This document shows positions 45,802 to 56,387 of a stretch of DNA of 64,000 nt, one piece after another. Origin of the DNA: Kitasatospora sp. SolWspMP-SS2h (GTDB lineage: Bacteria; Actinomycetota; Actinomycetes; Streptomycetales; Streptomycetaceae); NCBI RefSeq assembly GCF_003259315.1, contig NZ_QLLT01000008.1:1-64000 (forward strand). Reading direction: 5' to 3'. Below the pieces are notes generated by a model that saw only the letters and a program-made list of their open reading frames with translations, had not been told where the DNA came from and did not search any database. Position 1 is the first letter of the stretch, and each line of letters starts with the position of its first letter. The position numbers and the translations under genes are program-made.

Positions 45802-46818
45802 TCAACCTCCCGTGAAGGAGGGACGGCGCGGGCCGGCCGCGTTCTGACGGAGCTTGCGGGAACGCAGCTCCCGGAAGCAGGTCGGCCGCTCCGTGGCGGG
45901 CCGCCGCGGCACGGGCCTGTGTCGTGACGAGGCGGCTGCCGCTCTGGCCACGGCGGACGCCGTGCGGGGCGTCCGGCCCGGGCCGGGACGGGACGTCCGG
46001 GGCTCGGCCCGGGCGTGGGCCCCGGCGGTGAGTGCCCGGCCGGTCGGGCCCGCCGGACGGTGGCCCCGGTGCACCTCCGAGGCCGCCGGGCCCCGGGGAG
46101 CGGCGGAACGCCCCGTCGCGGCGGCCGCCGGGCAGCCCCGCACGCTCTCGGCCGGGGTGACCCGCAACCGGCTCGACATCGCCGCGTACAACCGGCTCGT
46201 CGGAGCCCCGGACACGATCCCCGCAGTGGACCGCGCCGTCAGCTGGATGGTCTGCACTGACACTCCTTTCGTGAAGAACCCGGTGGGCGGGCCGCCCACC
46301 GGAACCGGGGCCACGGCACGCCCCCGGAACACCCCGGACACCTGGAACATCCAGAGTCGTGGCCGACGCCCGGCCGCCGGAGCCGGACCACCGCCCGCGC
46401 GGACGGTCCCCTTGCGGAACGCCACCGACCAGCACACGGCGGCCAGTGGCAACTCCGCGCACACCGCCATCAGCAGAGCGCCCAGCAGCCCGGGCTCGCC
46501 GGCGGCCGTCGCGAGGTCGCACCCGGCGTCCGTGACCAGCAGGACACCGGCCAGCCCGGCCGGCCAGAACGGGCTCCGGCCCCGCCGCAGGCCCGCGGCG
46601 GCAACCGACAGGGCCGCCGACTCGGCCAGATCGAGCACCGCCCAGGGGCGGCCACCGGGCAGCACGGCCAGCAGTGCCGACCAGGGCAGCAGGACCAGCC
46701 CGCACTCCGGGAACAGCACCTCCGGCCGCAACCACCCGACCCGTCGGAGCGCACCTGTCGGCCGTCCCGCCGGAACGACGCCGCCGACTCGGGAAAGCCT
46801 GGGAGCCAGCGTGCTCAT
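45802..46818 (-). CDS. Membrane protein (four helices) with long unrelated C-terminal extension
   Basis: Open for 338 residues. The first about 150 contain four hydrophobic segments (VLFPECGLVLLPWSALLAVL, AVLDLAESAALSVAAAGL, FWPAGLAGVLLVTDAGCDLA, LLGALLMAVCAELPLAAVCW), like a family of small streptomycete membrane proteins that normally end soon after this point. The frame instead stays open through a 10-bp hairpin (46281-46301) and a perfect AAAGGAG ribosome site (46263-46269) for GTG 46257, so a separate downstream gene of 151 residues (starting MQTIQLTARSTAGIV) may be present in the same frame. Either the stop was lost or this is a fusion. Its ATG overlaps the stop of the upstream gene (ATGA). 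Confidence 0.55.
   Translation of the reverse strand: MSTLAPRLSRVGGVVPAGRPTGALRRVGWLRPEVLFPECGLVLLPWSALLAVLPGGRPWAVLDLAESAALSVAAAGLRRGRSPFWPAGLAGVLLVTDAGCDLATAAGEPGLLGALLMAVCAELPLAAVCWSVAFRKGTVRAGGGPAPAAGRRPRLWMFQVSGVFRGRAVAPVPVGGPPTGFFTKGVSVQTIQLTARSTAGIVSGAPTSRLYAAMSSRLRVTPAESVRGCPAAAATGRSAAPRGPAASEVHRGHRPAGPTGRALTAGAHARAEPRTSRPGPGRTPRTASAVARAAAASSRHRPVPRRPATERPTCFRELRSRKLRQNAAGPRRPSFTGG
46257..46301 (-). promoter_or_regulatory. Internal hairpin and strong ribosome site
   Basis: A palindrome with 10-bp arms (46281-46290 and 46292-46301) is followed on the minus strand by AAAGGAG (46269-46263) and, after 5 nt, GTG (46257). This arrangement normally marks a gene boundary, yet no stop codon interrupts the frame. 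Confidence 0.5.
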
Positions 46819-47321
46819 GCCGCCCTCCCCGGCTCCGCGTGCTCGGCGCAGCAGGACGCCGCCGACATCTGCGCCCAGCGGAACCTCCCGGTCGCGGAGG
46901 CGAACCAGAACCGGCCCGCCGTCCGTACGGCCACGGCGTCCGCCGCCCGCCGCCGCAACCCGCCGGTGAGGAAGTGCACCGGTGGGGGAGCCCCGCAGGG
47001 CGGCAGTCGGCCCCAGGCGCACACGACCGCCCCCGCCCTCGCCCCCGGTCTTCCGGCCGGGCCGCGCCGCGCCCCGCGCAGTCCGGCCGCACCGAGCGAG
47101 GACTCGACCACGACATCGAGCAGTTCGCCGTACTCGTACACCTCCATGGCCGGCCGACGGCCCGCCCGCAGGCGCGCCGACCACGGGCCGATCGCGGTGA
47201 ACGCACCCAACTCATCGACTGAGGAGGAGAGTTCGTTGTCAGGGTCGGCGAACTCCGAGGCTGCCGCCCGAGCAGGAGAGAGCGGACCACGGTCACAACG
47301 CATCAGGTTCGTATTCGTCAT
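46815..47321 (-). CDS. Unrecognised protein, first gene of a divergent pair
   Basis: 168 residues, beginning MTNTNLMRCDRGPLSPARAAASEF. No domain recognised. The middle (IGPWSARLRAGRRPAMEVYEYGELLDVVVESSLG) and the end (VHFLTGGLRRRAADAVAVRTAGRFWFASATGRFRW, then SAASCCAEH) look like a compact soluble domain with a terminal Cys-Cys. Third codon positions are mostly G/C, supporting a real gene. The stop overlaps the next ATG by 4 bp. It diverges from the histidine kinase gene, sharing a 135-bp region with a large palindrome, so it may be under control of that two-component system. Confidence 0.6.
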   Translation of the reverse strand: MTNTNLMRCDRGPLSPARAAASEFADPDNELSSSVDELGAFTAIGPWSARLRAGRRPAMEVYEYGELLDVVVESSLGAAGLRGARRGPAGRPGARAGAVVCAWGRLPPCGAPPPVHFLTGGLRRRAADAVAVRTAGRFWFASATGRFRWAQMSAASCCAEHAEPGRAA

Positions 47322-47367
47322 GCCGTCAAGAATCCTTCGGCGCAAGGACCTTGTCGGTAGCGTGCGG

Positions 47368-47409
47368 TTCCGTCTTTGGGGTGTAGCCAGCTTCACCCCA
47401 AAGACGGAA
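47368..47409. promoter_or_regulatory. 42-bp inverted repeat midway between divergent operons
   Basis: TTCCGTCTTTGGGGTG (47368-47383) and its perfect complement (47394-47409) flank 10 bp. The centre is 67-68 bp from the start codon on either side. It is a strong candidate operator for the adjacent response regulator, controlling both operons. Confidence 0.75.
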
Positions 47410-47443
47410 GCCTGCGCCATGGAAGCCGAGGTCAGGCGGCCCC

Positions 47444-47449
47444 TACGCT
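47444..47449 (+). promoter_or_regulatory. -10-like hexamer for the histidine kinase (leaderless)
   Basis: TACGCT ends 7 bp before the ATG at 47457; TGGAAG, 18 bp upstream, is a weak -35. Confidence 0.4.
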
Positions 47450-47456
47450 GATCCGC

Positions 47457-48761
47457 ATGTTCCAGTCGAAGATCGACGCACCCCCGCGCCGGGCGGCCCC
47501 GGCCGCCGCGGCCCACGCGGTCCCGGCCCATGCCGTCACTGCCCGTGCCATCGCGGTCCGTGCCGTCGTAGCCGCGCGCACGCCCTGGTCCGCGGGCACT
47601 CGACGGGACTCGCTCTTCCTGGCCGCCGGTCTCCCGTTCGGCCTGCCCTGTCTGATGCTCCTCGTCCTCCCGCGCGGAGCCCTGCTGCCCGGGCTGGCCC
47701 TGCTCGTGGTCCTCTTCGACCTGCTGACCGTCGCCCAGCGCAGCCGGGTCCGCGCCCTGCGCGGGCTGGAGGTCCCGGGCCGGGTCCCACCAGGCGCGGC
47801 CTGGCTGGTCCGGCTCCGCGCGGGGCTGACGTGGCGGCAGGCCGCGCACCACCTGCTGGCTGCTCCGGTGCAGGCCCTGTGCGCCGCCTCGGTGCTCGGC
47901 CTCTGGGGCGCGTCGATCGTCCTGCTCGGCTTCTTCGGCTGGGTGTGGCTGCTACCGCCCGACAACCCCCTGAGGGCGGCGCAGGGCTGGACGATCGAGG
48001 GCGCCGCCGCGACCGTCGGCGGCCTGCTCCTGCTCGCCGTCACGCCCTGGCTGGTCGCCCTGCTCGCCGCCGTCGACCTGTGGTCGGTCCGGGCCCTGCT
48101 CGGCCCGAACCGGGCGGAACTGCTGGAGCGCCGCGTCGAGCACCTGGCCCGCAGCCGGGTGGACGTGGTGGACGCCGCCGACGCCGAACGGCGCCGCATC
48201 GAGCGGGACTTGCACGACGGCGCCCAGCAGCGCCTGGTCTCGCTGGCGATGAACCTGGGACTCGCCCGGCGCACCCTCAAGCACCTCCCGCCCGAAGCCC
48301 TGGAGGTCATCGCCGCCGCGCACGAGGAGGCCCAGGCCGCCATCAAGGAGCTGCACGACCTGGTGCGCGGCCTGCACCCGGCCGTGCTGGAGGACCGCGG
48401 GCTCGACGCGGCGCTCTCCGGCATCGCCGCCCGCAGTCCCGTCCCCGTGCACCTCACGGTCGACCTGCCGGGCCGGATAGCGCCCACCGTGGAGGCGGTC
48501 GCCTACTTCACGGTCTCCGAAGCGCTGGCCAACGCGGCCAAGCACTCCCGGGCCTCCCGAGTCGACCTCGCCCTGCACCGGGTGGCCGACCGGCTGCGCA
48601 TCACCATCACCGACGACGGCATCGGCGGGGCGGACGCCGGCCGCGGCACCGGCCTCACCGGCCTGCGCAAACGCGCCGCCTCGGTCGACGGGTCCTTCAC
48701 CATCACCAGCCCCCGCGGGGGCCCGACCACCATCACCATGGAGCTGCCGTGCGAGCTGTGA
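47457..48761 (+). CDS. Sensor histidine kinase (NarL-type partner, HisKA_3)
   Basis: 434 residues. N-terminal Ala/Pro-rich tail, two to four membrane helices (LFLAAGLPFGLPCLMLLVL, a hairpin near 140-165 and TVGGLLLLAVTPWLVALLAAV), then the HisKA_3 helix RRRIERDLHDGAQQRLVSLAMNLGLAR with phospho-acceptor His253, and a HATPase domain (EALANAAKHS, DDGIGGAD, GTGLTGLRKR). There is no large extracellular sensor, so it may sense membrane state, as LiaS-like kinases do. It overlaps its response regulator gene by 13 bp and starts a three-gene coupled operon. Confidence 0.93.
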   Translation: MFQSKIDAPPRRAAPAAAAHAVPAHAVTARAIAVRAVVAARTPWSAGTRRDSLFLAAGLPFGLPCLMLLVLPRGALLPGLALLVVLFDLLTVAQRSRVRALRGLEVPGRVPPGAAWLVRLRAGLTWRQAAHHLLAAPVQALCAASVLGLWGASIVLLGFFGWVWLLPPDNPLRAAQGWTIEGAAATVGGLLLLAVTPWLVALLAAVDLWSVRALLGPNRAELLERRVEHLARSRVDVVDAADAERRRIERDLHDGAQQRLVSLAMNLGLARRTLKHLPPEALEVIAAAHEEAQAAIKELHDLVRGLHPAVLEDRGLDAALSGIAARSPVPVHLTVDLPGRIAPTVEAVAYFTVSEALANAAKHSRASRVDLALHRVADRLRITITDDGIGGADAGRGTGLTGLRKRAASVDGSFTITSPRGGPTTITMELPCEL

Positions 48762-49396
48762 TCGCCGAGGACTCGGTCCTCCTGAGGGTCGGCATCGTCA
48801 AGGTGTTGGAGAGCGAGGGCTACGAGGTCGCCGCCGCCGTGGGGGACGCCGAGACGCTGCTCGCCGCCGTCGAGGAGCACCGCCCGCAGATCGTCGTGGC
48901 GGACGTTCGGATGCCCCCTGGCTTCGCCGACGAAGGCGTCCGGGCCGCGCTGATGATCCGCCGGCAGTGGCCCGACACCGCCGTCCTGCTGCTCTCCCAG
49001 TACGTCGAGGAGCGCTACGCGGCGGACTTGCTGGCCAAGAACACCAGCGGTGTCGGCTACCTGCTCAAACAGCGGGTGGCGAACGTCGACGAGTTCGTGG
49101 AGGCGCTGCAGCGGGTGGCCGCCGGCGGCACCGCGCTCGACCCCGAAGTCGTCGCCCAGCTACTGCTGCGCCGCGACCGCGATCCGCTGCACCGGCTGAC
49201 GCCCCGCGAGCGGGACGTGCTGGCGCTGATGGCCGAGGGGCGTTCGAACACCGCGATCGCCGACTCCCTGGTGGTCAGCGACAGCGCCGTCGCCAAGCAC
49301 ATCAACTCGATCCTCACCAAGCTCGACCTGCCACCCGCCGAGGACACCCACCGTCGGGTGCTCGCGGTGCTCCGCTTCCTGGAGGTCAGCCAATGA
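48749..49396 (+). CDS. LuxR/NarL-type response regulator
   Basis: 215 residues. Receiver domain with acidic pocket ED (7-8), phospho-acceptor Asp52 (VVADVRMPP), and a C-terminal LuxR helix-turn-helix (LTPRERDVLALMAEGRSNTAIADSLVVSDSAVAKHINSI). The GTG start lies inside the end of the kinase gene. It probably binds the 42-bp palindrome upstream of the kinase. The stop overlaps the next ATG. Confidence 0.94.
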   Translation: MRAVIAEDSVLLRVGIVKVLESEGYEVAAAVGDAETLLAAVEEHRPQIVVADVRMPPGFADEGVRAALMIRRQWPDTAVLLLSQYVEERYAADLLAKNTSGVGYLLKQRVANVDEFVEALQRVAAGGTALDPEVVAQLLLRRDRDPLHRLTPRERDVLALMAEGRSNTAIADSLVVSDSAVAKHINSILTKLDLPPAEDTHRRVLAVLRFLEVSQ

Positions 49397-50313
49397 CCCG
49401 GACCGTCCCACCGCAACCGCAACCGCAACCGCAACCGCAGCCGCAACCGCAGCCGCAGCCACGGCTCGTCCCCGTGGCAGGCCGACTCGCCCGCTGGCTG
49501 CCGGCCTCGGGTCCGACGGGCCCGCCCGCCGTGCCGGGCCCCGGTGAGCGCCGGGCCTGGCAGATCGTCGGCGTGCTGGCGCTCGCCTGCGCGCTCCTGA
49601 CGGGCGCCGCCGTCACGGGGGCGGCCCTCGTCCAGCGGGAGACCACCCGGGAGCGGACGTACTTCGAGACGATCGGGCAGCTCGACATCGTCTCCGGCCC
49701 GGCCCAGGTCACTATCCGATCCGGTGGTACCGACCGGGTGGTGGCCGAACAGCTGGGCTGGGCCCTGCGCAGGCCGACGGTCGACACGCGGATCGACGCG
49801 GGCCGGATGACGGTCTCCGTCGACTGCCCGGAGGCCCGGCTCCTGCACGGCTGCCCGGTCGTCCTGGACATACAGGTGCCACCGTCGACCGAGGTCCACG
49901 CCCGCAACGGCTCCGGGCGCACGAAGATCGTGGACGTGACGGGCGCTGTCTCGGCGGAGACCGGGAGCGGCCAGGTCCAGCTGACCAGGGTCAGCGGCCC
50001 GATCTGGGCCAAGAGCGGCTCCGGTCAGATCGTCGGCACGGGGCTGGGCGCGTCCAGCACCCAGCTGTCCGCCTCCTCCGGGCAGGTCACCCTCCAGTAC
50101 GACCGCCCGCCGGAATCGGTCACCACCCGCCTCGCCTCGGGAAACCTGGTCCTGGACCTGCCCGACGACCGCAGTCGGTACCGGATCGACCTCAGCGGTG
50201 ACGGCGGCGGCCAGACGGTCGACCCGTCCCTCCAGGACGCCGACTCCTCGCGGCTGCTCGACATCACCTCCGCCTCCGGCGCCGTCACCATCGGCCGCAC
50301 CGGGAAGCCCTGA
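49393..50313 (+). CDS. Membrane-anchored DUF4097-like putative adhesin
   Basis: 306 residues. An N-terminal run of eight Pro-Gln pairs, one membrane helix (about 55-80, IVGVLALACALLTGAAVTGAAL), then a beta-rich domain with repeated SGxGxV turns (GSGRTKIVDVTGAVSAETGSGQVQL, SGSGQIVGTG, SASSGQVTLQY, SASGAVTIGR), typical of the DUF4097 beta-helix/adhesin family often controlled by adjacent two-component systems. The outer domain should lie outside the cell. GGAGG is 7 nt before the ATG, which overlaps the regulator's stop. Confidence 0.85.
   Translation: MTRTVPPQPQPQPQPQPQPQPQPRLVPVAGRLARWLPASGPTGPPAVPGPGERRAWQIVGVLALACALLTGAAVTGAALVQRETTRERTYFETIGQLDIVSGPAQVTIRSGGTDRVVAEQLGWALRRPTVDTRIDAGRMTVSVDCPEARLLHGCPVVLDIQVPPSTEVHARNGSGRTKIVDVTGAVSAETGSGQVQLTRVSGPIWAKSGSGQIVGTGLGASSTQLSASSGQVTLQYDRPPESVTTRLASGNLVLDLPDDRSRYRIDLSGDGGGQTVDPSLQDADSSRLLDITSASGAVTIGRTGKP
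49411..49458. repeat. Hexanucleotide repeat encoding (Pro-Gln)8
   Basis: Eight tandem CCGCAA/CCGCAG units lie in the start of the DUF4097-like gene. Changes in copy number would keep the frame and alter the length of the cytoplasmic tail. Confidence 0.9.
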
Positions 50314-50537
50314 CCGCGCTGGGGGCCGCCACCGCCCAGCGCCCCACCCGGTCCACCACCTCGCCGCAACCCACCCGCCGCAGCCCACCCACCGCACGCA
50401 CCGGCCGTCACCCACCCACCGCAGCCCCCCGGCGGAGCCCGCGCCCGGCCCCGGCCCGGGCGGTCCGGCGGGTGGGAGAGAATGGAGAGTCCGGAAGCCC
50501 GACACTGGGGCCCTACCCGTATGAGGATCCGCCGCGC

Positions 50538-51725
50538 ATGACCACCACGTCCGACACCGCCCAGGCCACCCCGGCAGCATCCGGCGCGCCGGAGTTCGCC
50601 CCGTTGAACATCGGGCCGATGCAGGTCTGGCCGCCGGTGGTGCTGGCACCGATGGCCGGCATCACCAACGCCCCCTTCCGCACCCTGTGCCGGGAGCAGA
50701 GCGGCGGCCGGGGCCTGTACGTCTCCGAGATGATCACCACCCGCGCCCTGGTCGAGCGCAACGCCAAGACCATGCAGCTGATCAAGTTCGACCCGAGCGA
50801 GAAGCCGCGCTCGATCCAGCTGTACGGGGTGGACCCGGAGACGGTCGGCAAGGCGGCCCGGATGATCTCCACGGAGGGGCTCGCCGACCACATCGACCTC
50901 AACTTCGGCTGCCCCGTCCCCAAGGTGACCCGCAAGGGCGGCGGCTCCGCGCTGCCGTACAAGCGCAACCTGCTGCGCGACATCCTGCGCCAGGCGGTCG
51001 CCAACGCGGGCGACCTGCCCGTCACCATGAAGATGCGCAAGGGAATCGACGACGACCACCTCACCTACCTCGACGCCGGGCGGATCGGCGCGGAGGAAGG
51101 CGTCTCCGCGATCGCCCTGCACGGCCGCACCGCAGCCCAGCACTACGGCGGCACCGCGGACTGGTCGGCCATCGCCCGCCTGCGCGAGTCCGTCCCGGCC
51201 GACATCCCGGTGCTCGGCAACGGGGACATCTGGTCCGCCGACGACGCGGTGCGGATGATGCGCGAGACCGGCTGCGACGGCGTGGTCGTCGGTCGCGGTT
51301 GCCTGGGGCGGCCCTGGCTGTTCAAGGACCTGGTGTCGATCTTCGAGGGCGACGCCGACTACGCCCGCCCCACCTTCGGTTACGTGGCCCGCGCCATGGT
51401 GCGGCACGCCCAGCTGCTGGGGGAGTGGCTCGGCGACGAGGCCCGCGGCGTCATCGACTTCCGCAAGCACGTCGCCTGGTACACCAAGGGCTTCTCGGTC
51501 GGCTCCGAGCTGCGGGTGAAGCTCGCCGGTTCCAGCTCGCTGGCCGAGCTGACCGAGATGCTCGCCCTGATCGATCAGGAGCAGAGCTGGCCGATCGGTG
51601 CCGACGGCCCGCGCGGCCGGACCAGCGGCAACAACCGGGTGGTCCTGCCCGAAGGCTGGTTGGACGATCCGTACGAGTGTGCCCGGCTGGCCGAAGATGC
51701 CGAATCGGACACCTCTGGCGGATGA
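50538..51725 (+). CDS. dusB: tRNA-dihydrouridine synthase (DusB type)
   Basis: 395 residues. FMN-binding TIM barrel: LAPMAGITNAPFRTLCRE, IQLYGVDPETVGKAARM, catalytic Cys in DLNFGCPVPKVTRKGGGSAL, KMRKGIDDDHLTYLDAG, ALHGRTAAQHYGGTADW, GNGDIW and GVVVGRGCLGRPWLF. It reduces uridines in tRNA D-loops. ATG at 50538, with GAGGA about 10 nt upstream. The preceding 50314-50537 holds CCCACC-rich short repeats and no gene. Confidence 0.94.
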   Translation: MTTTSDTAQATPAASGAPEFAPLNIGPMQVWPPVVLAPMAGITNAPFRTLCREQSGGRGLYVSEMITTRALVERNAKTMQLIKFDPSEKPRSIQLYGVDPETVGKAARMISTEGLADHIDLNFGCPVPKVTRKGGGSALPYKRNLLRDILRQAVANAGDLPVTMKMRKGIDDDHLTYLDAGRIGAEEGVSAIALHGRTAAQHYGGTADWSAIARLRESVPADIPVLGNGDIWSADDAVRMMRETGCDGVVVGRGCLGRPWLFKDLVSIFEGDADYARPTFGYVARAMVRHAQLLGEWLGDEARGVIDFRKHVAWYTKGFSVGSELRVKLAGSSSLAELTEMLALIDQEQSWPIGADGPRGRTSGNNRVVLPEGWLDDPYECARLAEDAESDTSGG

Positions 51726-52291
51726 TCTGTACTCTAAGGCAGGTTCAGCTCTGCCCCATGCCTGGCCGTGGCGTCCCGGCGGGACTGTCCATGATGGACA
51801 ACAGGGCTCCTTAAAGGCGAATTCCAGCAACACAGAGCGACAGAGGAATCAACGGAAAGCGACGTCCGGCGTAGGAGTCGTCGGCCCGACAGCTGAGATG
51901 CGCTCGTGATGCTGGCCACATATCGTGGCGAGTGACGGTCAGTCAGCGGACTTCGCCAAGGTGTACAAGTCCGGATCCCTTCCCGAACGGATCATCCGGC
52001 GGATCGTTGCGGCTGACTCCAGGAAATCAAGCCGGGGAAACGTGGCGGAGCGAATGCCGTCACCGTGTGTCCGGTTCGAGTGAGCCCGATGTATCGGTGC
52101 GTTCAATTCTTGAACAAAGGCTAGCGTCACCCGGACGATTTCAACAACGCAGGCAAACGTCCATCCGAGCATTAGATCCGCTGGCCAACCTCCGACTTCG
52201 CGGCTCGTACGAGCTATCCACGCCCCTAGACCGCCTTCGAAATGGGTATGTTCTCCGGCGTCAGGGCAACCGTGTGCGAGGAGAGCGACCC
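51726..52291. other. 566-bp region upstream of ppdK, AT-richer than its surroundings
   Basis: No gene or known riboswitch recognised. A palindrome TGTCCA-TGA-TGGACA is near 51788-51802. A 15-bp perfect palindrome GTTCAATTCTTGAAC lies at 52101-52115, followed by a possible -10 TAGCGT (52122-52127). The region could hold a long 5' leader or a small RNA gene. Confidence 0.45.
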
Positions 52292-55000
<2,709 letters not shown>

Positions 55001-55028
55001 CACGAAGCAGCGCGGTTCACTGACCGCA

Positions 55029-55133
55029 CCCCTCCGAAGGGGAGGGGCGTACGGCGGAGCTCGGCGCAGGAGAGCCGCCGTACGGGAAGCAGCCGGGGCG
55101 GGAACGGACAACGGCGTCCGTTCCCGCCCCGGC
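55029..55133 (+). terminator. Three consecutive hairpins after ppdK
   Basis: Perfect stems of 7 bp (55029-55035/55041-55047), 10 bp (55048-55057/55075-55084) and 18 bp (55092-55109/55116-55133), the last followed by GGCGTTT. Confidence 0.85.
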
Positions 55134-55231
55134 GGCGTTTCCCGGGTCCGGGTCCGGGTCCGGGCCTGGCCGGGTCGGACCGGGCGCGTGCCGTGCGCCG
55201 TCCGGGTGAGCCGGTGCGGCAGGCTGGGGCC

Positions 55232-55771
55232 ATGAACAGCCGAAACCGCCTGATCAGCCTCCTCGCCGTGGTCCTCCTCGGGATCGCGGCCGGAGTCGCC
55301 GCCCTGCTGAACGGCGGGCACGACTCGGACGGCGCGGGCAGCGCGAAGTCCCCGGCCACCGCGTCCGTCGCCGCCAGCGCCAGCGCTGGCGCCACCGCCA
55401 CCCGCAGCGGTGCCACGAGCGCGCCCAAGCCCTCGGCCCCGGCCAAGTCGCCCACCGCCCAGGGCGGCTGGGTGCCCACCGGTTCGGCGCTGGCCGACGT
55501 CTGCCGCAGCAAGCTGCCCGCGCAGGCCCTCGACACCCTCGGCCTGATCGCCCGGGGCGGCCCCTACCCGTACCGCTCGGACGGTGTCGTCTTCGAGAAC
55601 CGGGAGAGCCGGCTGCCCCGTCAGGGCAGCGGGTACTACCACGAGTTCACCGTGGTCACGCCCGGGTCGGACGACCGCGGGACCAGGCGGATCGTCACCG
55701 GTGGCGTGGGCGAGCAGTACTGGACCGCCGACCACTACGCCACCTTCCAGGAGATCGACCCGCGCTGCTGA
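55232..55771 (+). CDS. Secreted guanyl-specific ribonuclease (RNase Sa type)
   Basis: 179 residues. A signal peptide or membrane anchor (8-27), an Ala/Ser/Thr-rich linker (30-80), and a domain closely like RNase Sa: DGVVFENRES (guanine-binding Glu125), YYHEFTVVTPG (catalytic Glu138), GTRRIVTGG (Arg153), TADHYATF (His168). Cys91 and Cys179 match the single disulfide of RNase Sa. It should cleave RNA after G outside the cell. No barstar-type inhibitor gene is adjacent. Confidence 0.93.
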   Translation: MNSRNRLISLLAVVLLGIAAGVAALLNGGHDSDGAGSAKSPATASVAASASAGATATRSGATSAPKPSAPAKSPTAQGGWVPTGSALADVCRSKLPAQALDTLGLIARGGPYPYRSDGVVFENRESRLPRQGSGYYHEFTVVTPGSDDRGTRRIVTGGVGEQYWTADHYATFQEIDPRC

Positions 55772-55889
55772 GAAGCCCATTGACGGTCCGTCGGAAAATT
55801 ACTTTCCTCTCCGGAAAGCATGTGCCAGAGTGGTAGCACTTGATCCGGCAGCAGGCCGGATCCGACGGCATGTCCGCTCGGGGGATCCG

Positions 55890-56387
55890 ATGGTTGACGA
55901 CAAGCAGCACGCGCACGAGCAGTCCGAGAGGCTCACGCCCGCGGAGGCACTGGCGCTCGCCGAGCGCGCGCGGGCCGCCGCCCGGCGGCCCGTACCGATG
56001 CCCTGGTGGTACGGCCCCGGGGTGGGCGCCTCCCTCGCGGTCTACTGCGCGGCGATCGGGCAGAGCTTCCAGCGGCAGGCGCACTGGCTGATACCGCTGT
56101 GCGCGGCCGGCCTGGCGGCGGTGCTGGCGGCGATAGTGCGGGTGGCCATGCGCTCCAGCGGCGTCGCCGCGCGGCTGGAGAAGGTGAAGATCCCGCCGAA
56201 CGTCCTGTGGGCGCTCGGCCTGACGATCCTGGCCGCGGTGTTGGCCTGGCTCGTCACCTGGGTGGCCACCGGCGACCAGGGCTGGGCCATGGCCGCCGCG
56301 GGCGTGGTCGGCGGCCTGGCCGTCTGGGGTGTCATCACGATGGCCAATCGAGAGGTCAAGGAGCAGAGCATGAGCAGCGAGCGGTGA
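55890..56387 (+). CDS. Membrane protein coupled to a winged-helix regulator
   Basis: 165 residues with a hydrophilic N-terminus (about 1-38) and four helices (about 44-62, 65-88, 107-128 and 133-152). It resembles small streptomycete membrane proteins encoded with an HTH_34-type regulator; function unknown. GGGGGA lies 5 nt before the ATG. The stop overlaps the GTG of the regulator. Confidence 0.78.
   Translation: MVDDKQHAHEQSERLTPAEALALAERARAAARRPVPMPWWYGPGVGASLAVYCAAIGQSFQRQAHWLIPLCAAGLAAVLAAIVRVAMRSSGVAARLEKVKIPPNVLWALGLTILAAVLAWLVTWVATGDQGWAMAAAGVVGGLAVWGVITMANREVKEQSMSSER

Noticed and set aside
45854..46969. 371-residue plus-strand frame opposite the membrane-protein gene
   Set aside because: Rich in Arg/Pro/Ala/Thr with no domain; the minus strand has membrane segments, overlap coupling and better codon bias.
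52070..52120. Possible tRNA (GGTTCGAGT resembles a T-loop)
   Set aside because: No acceptor stem, D-arm or anticodon arm can be folded around it.
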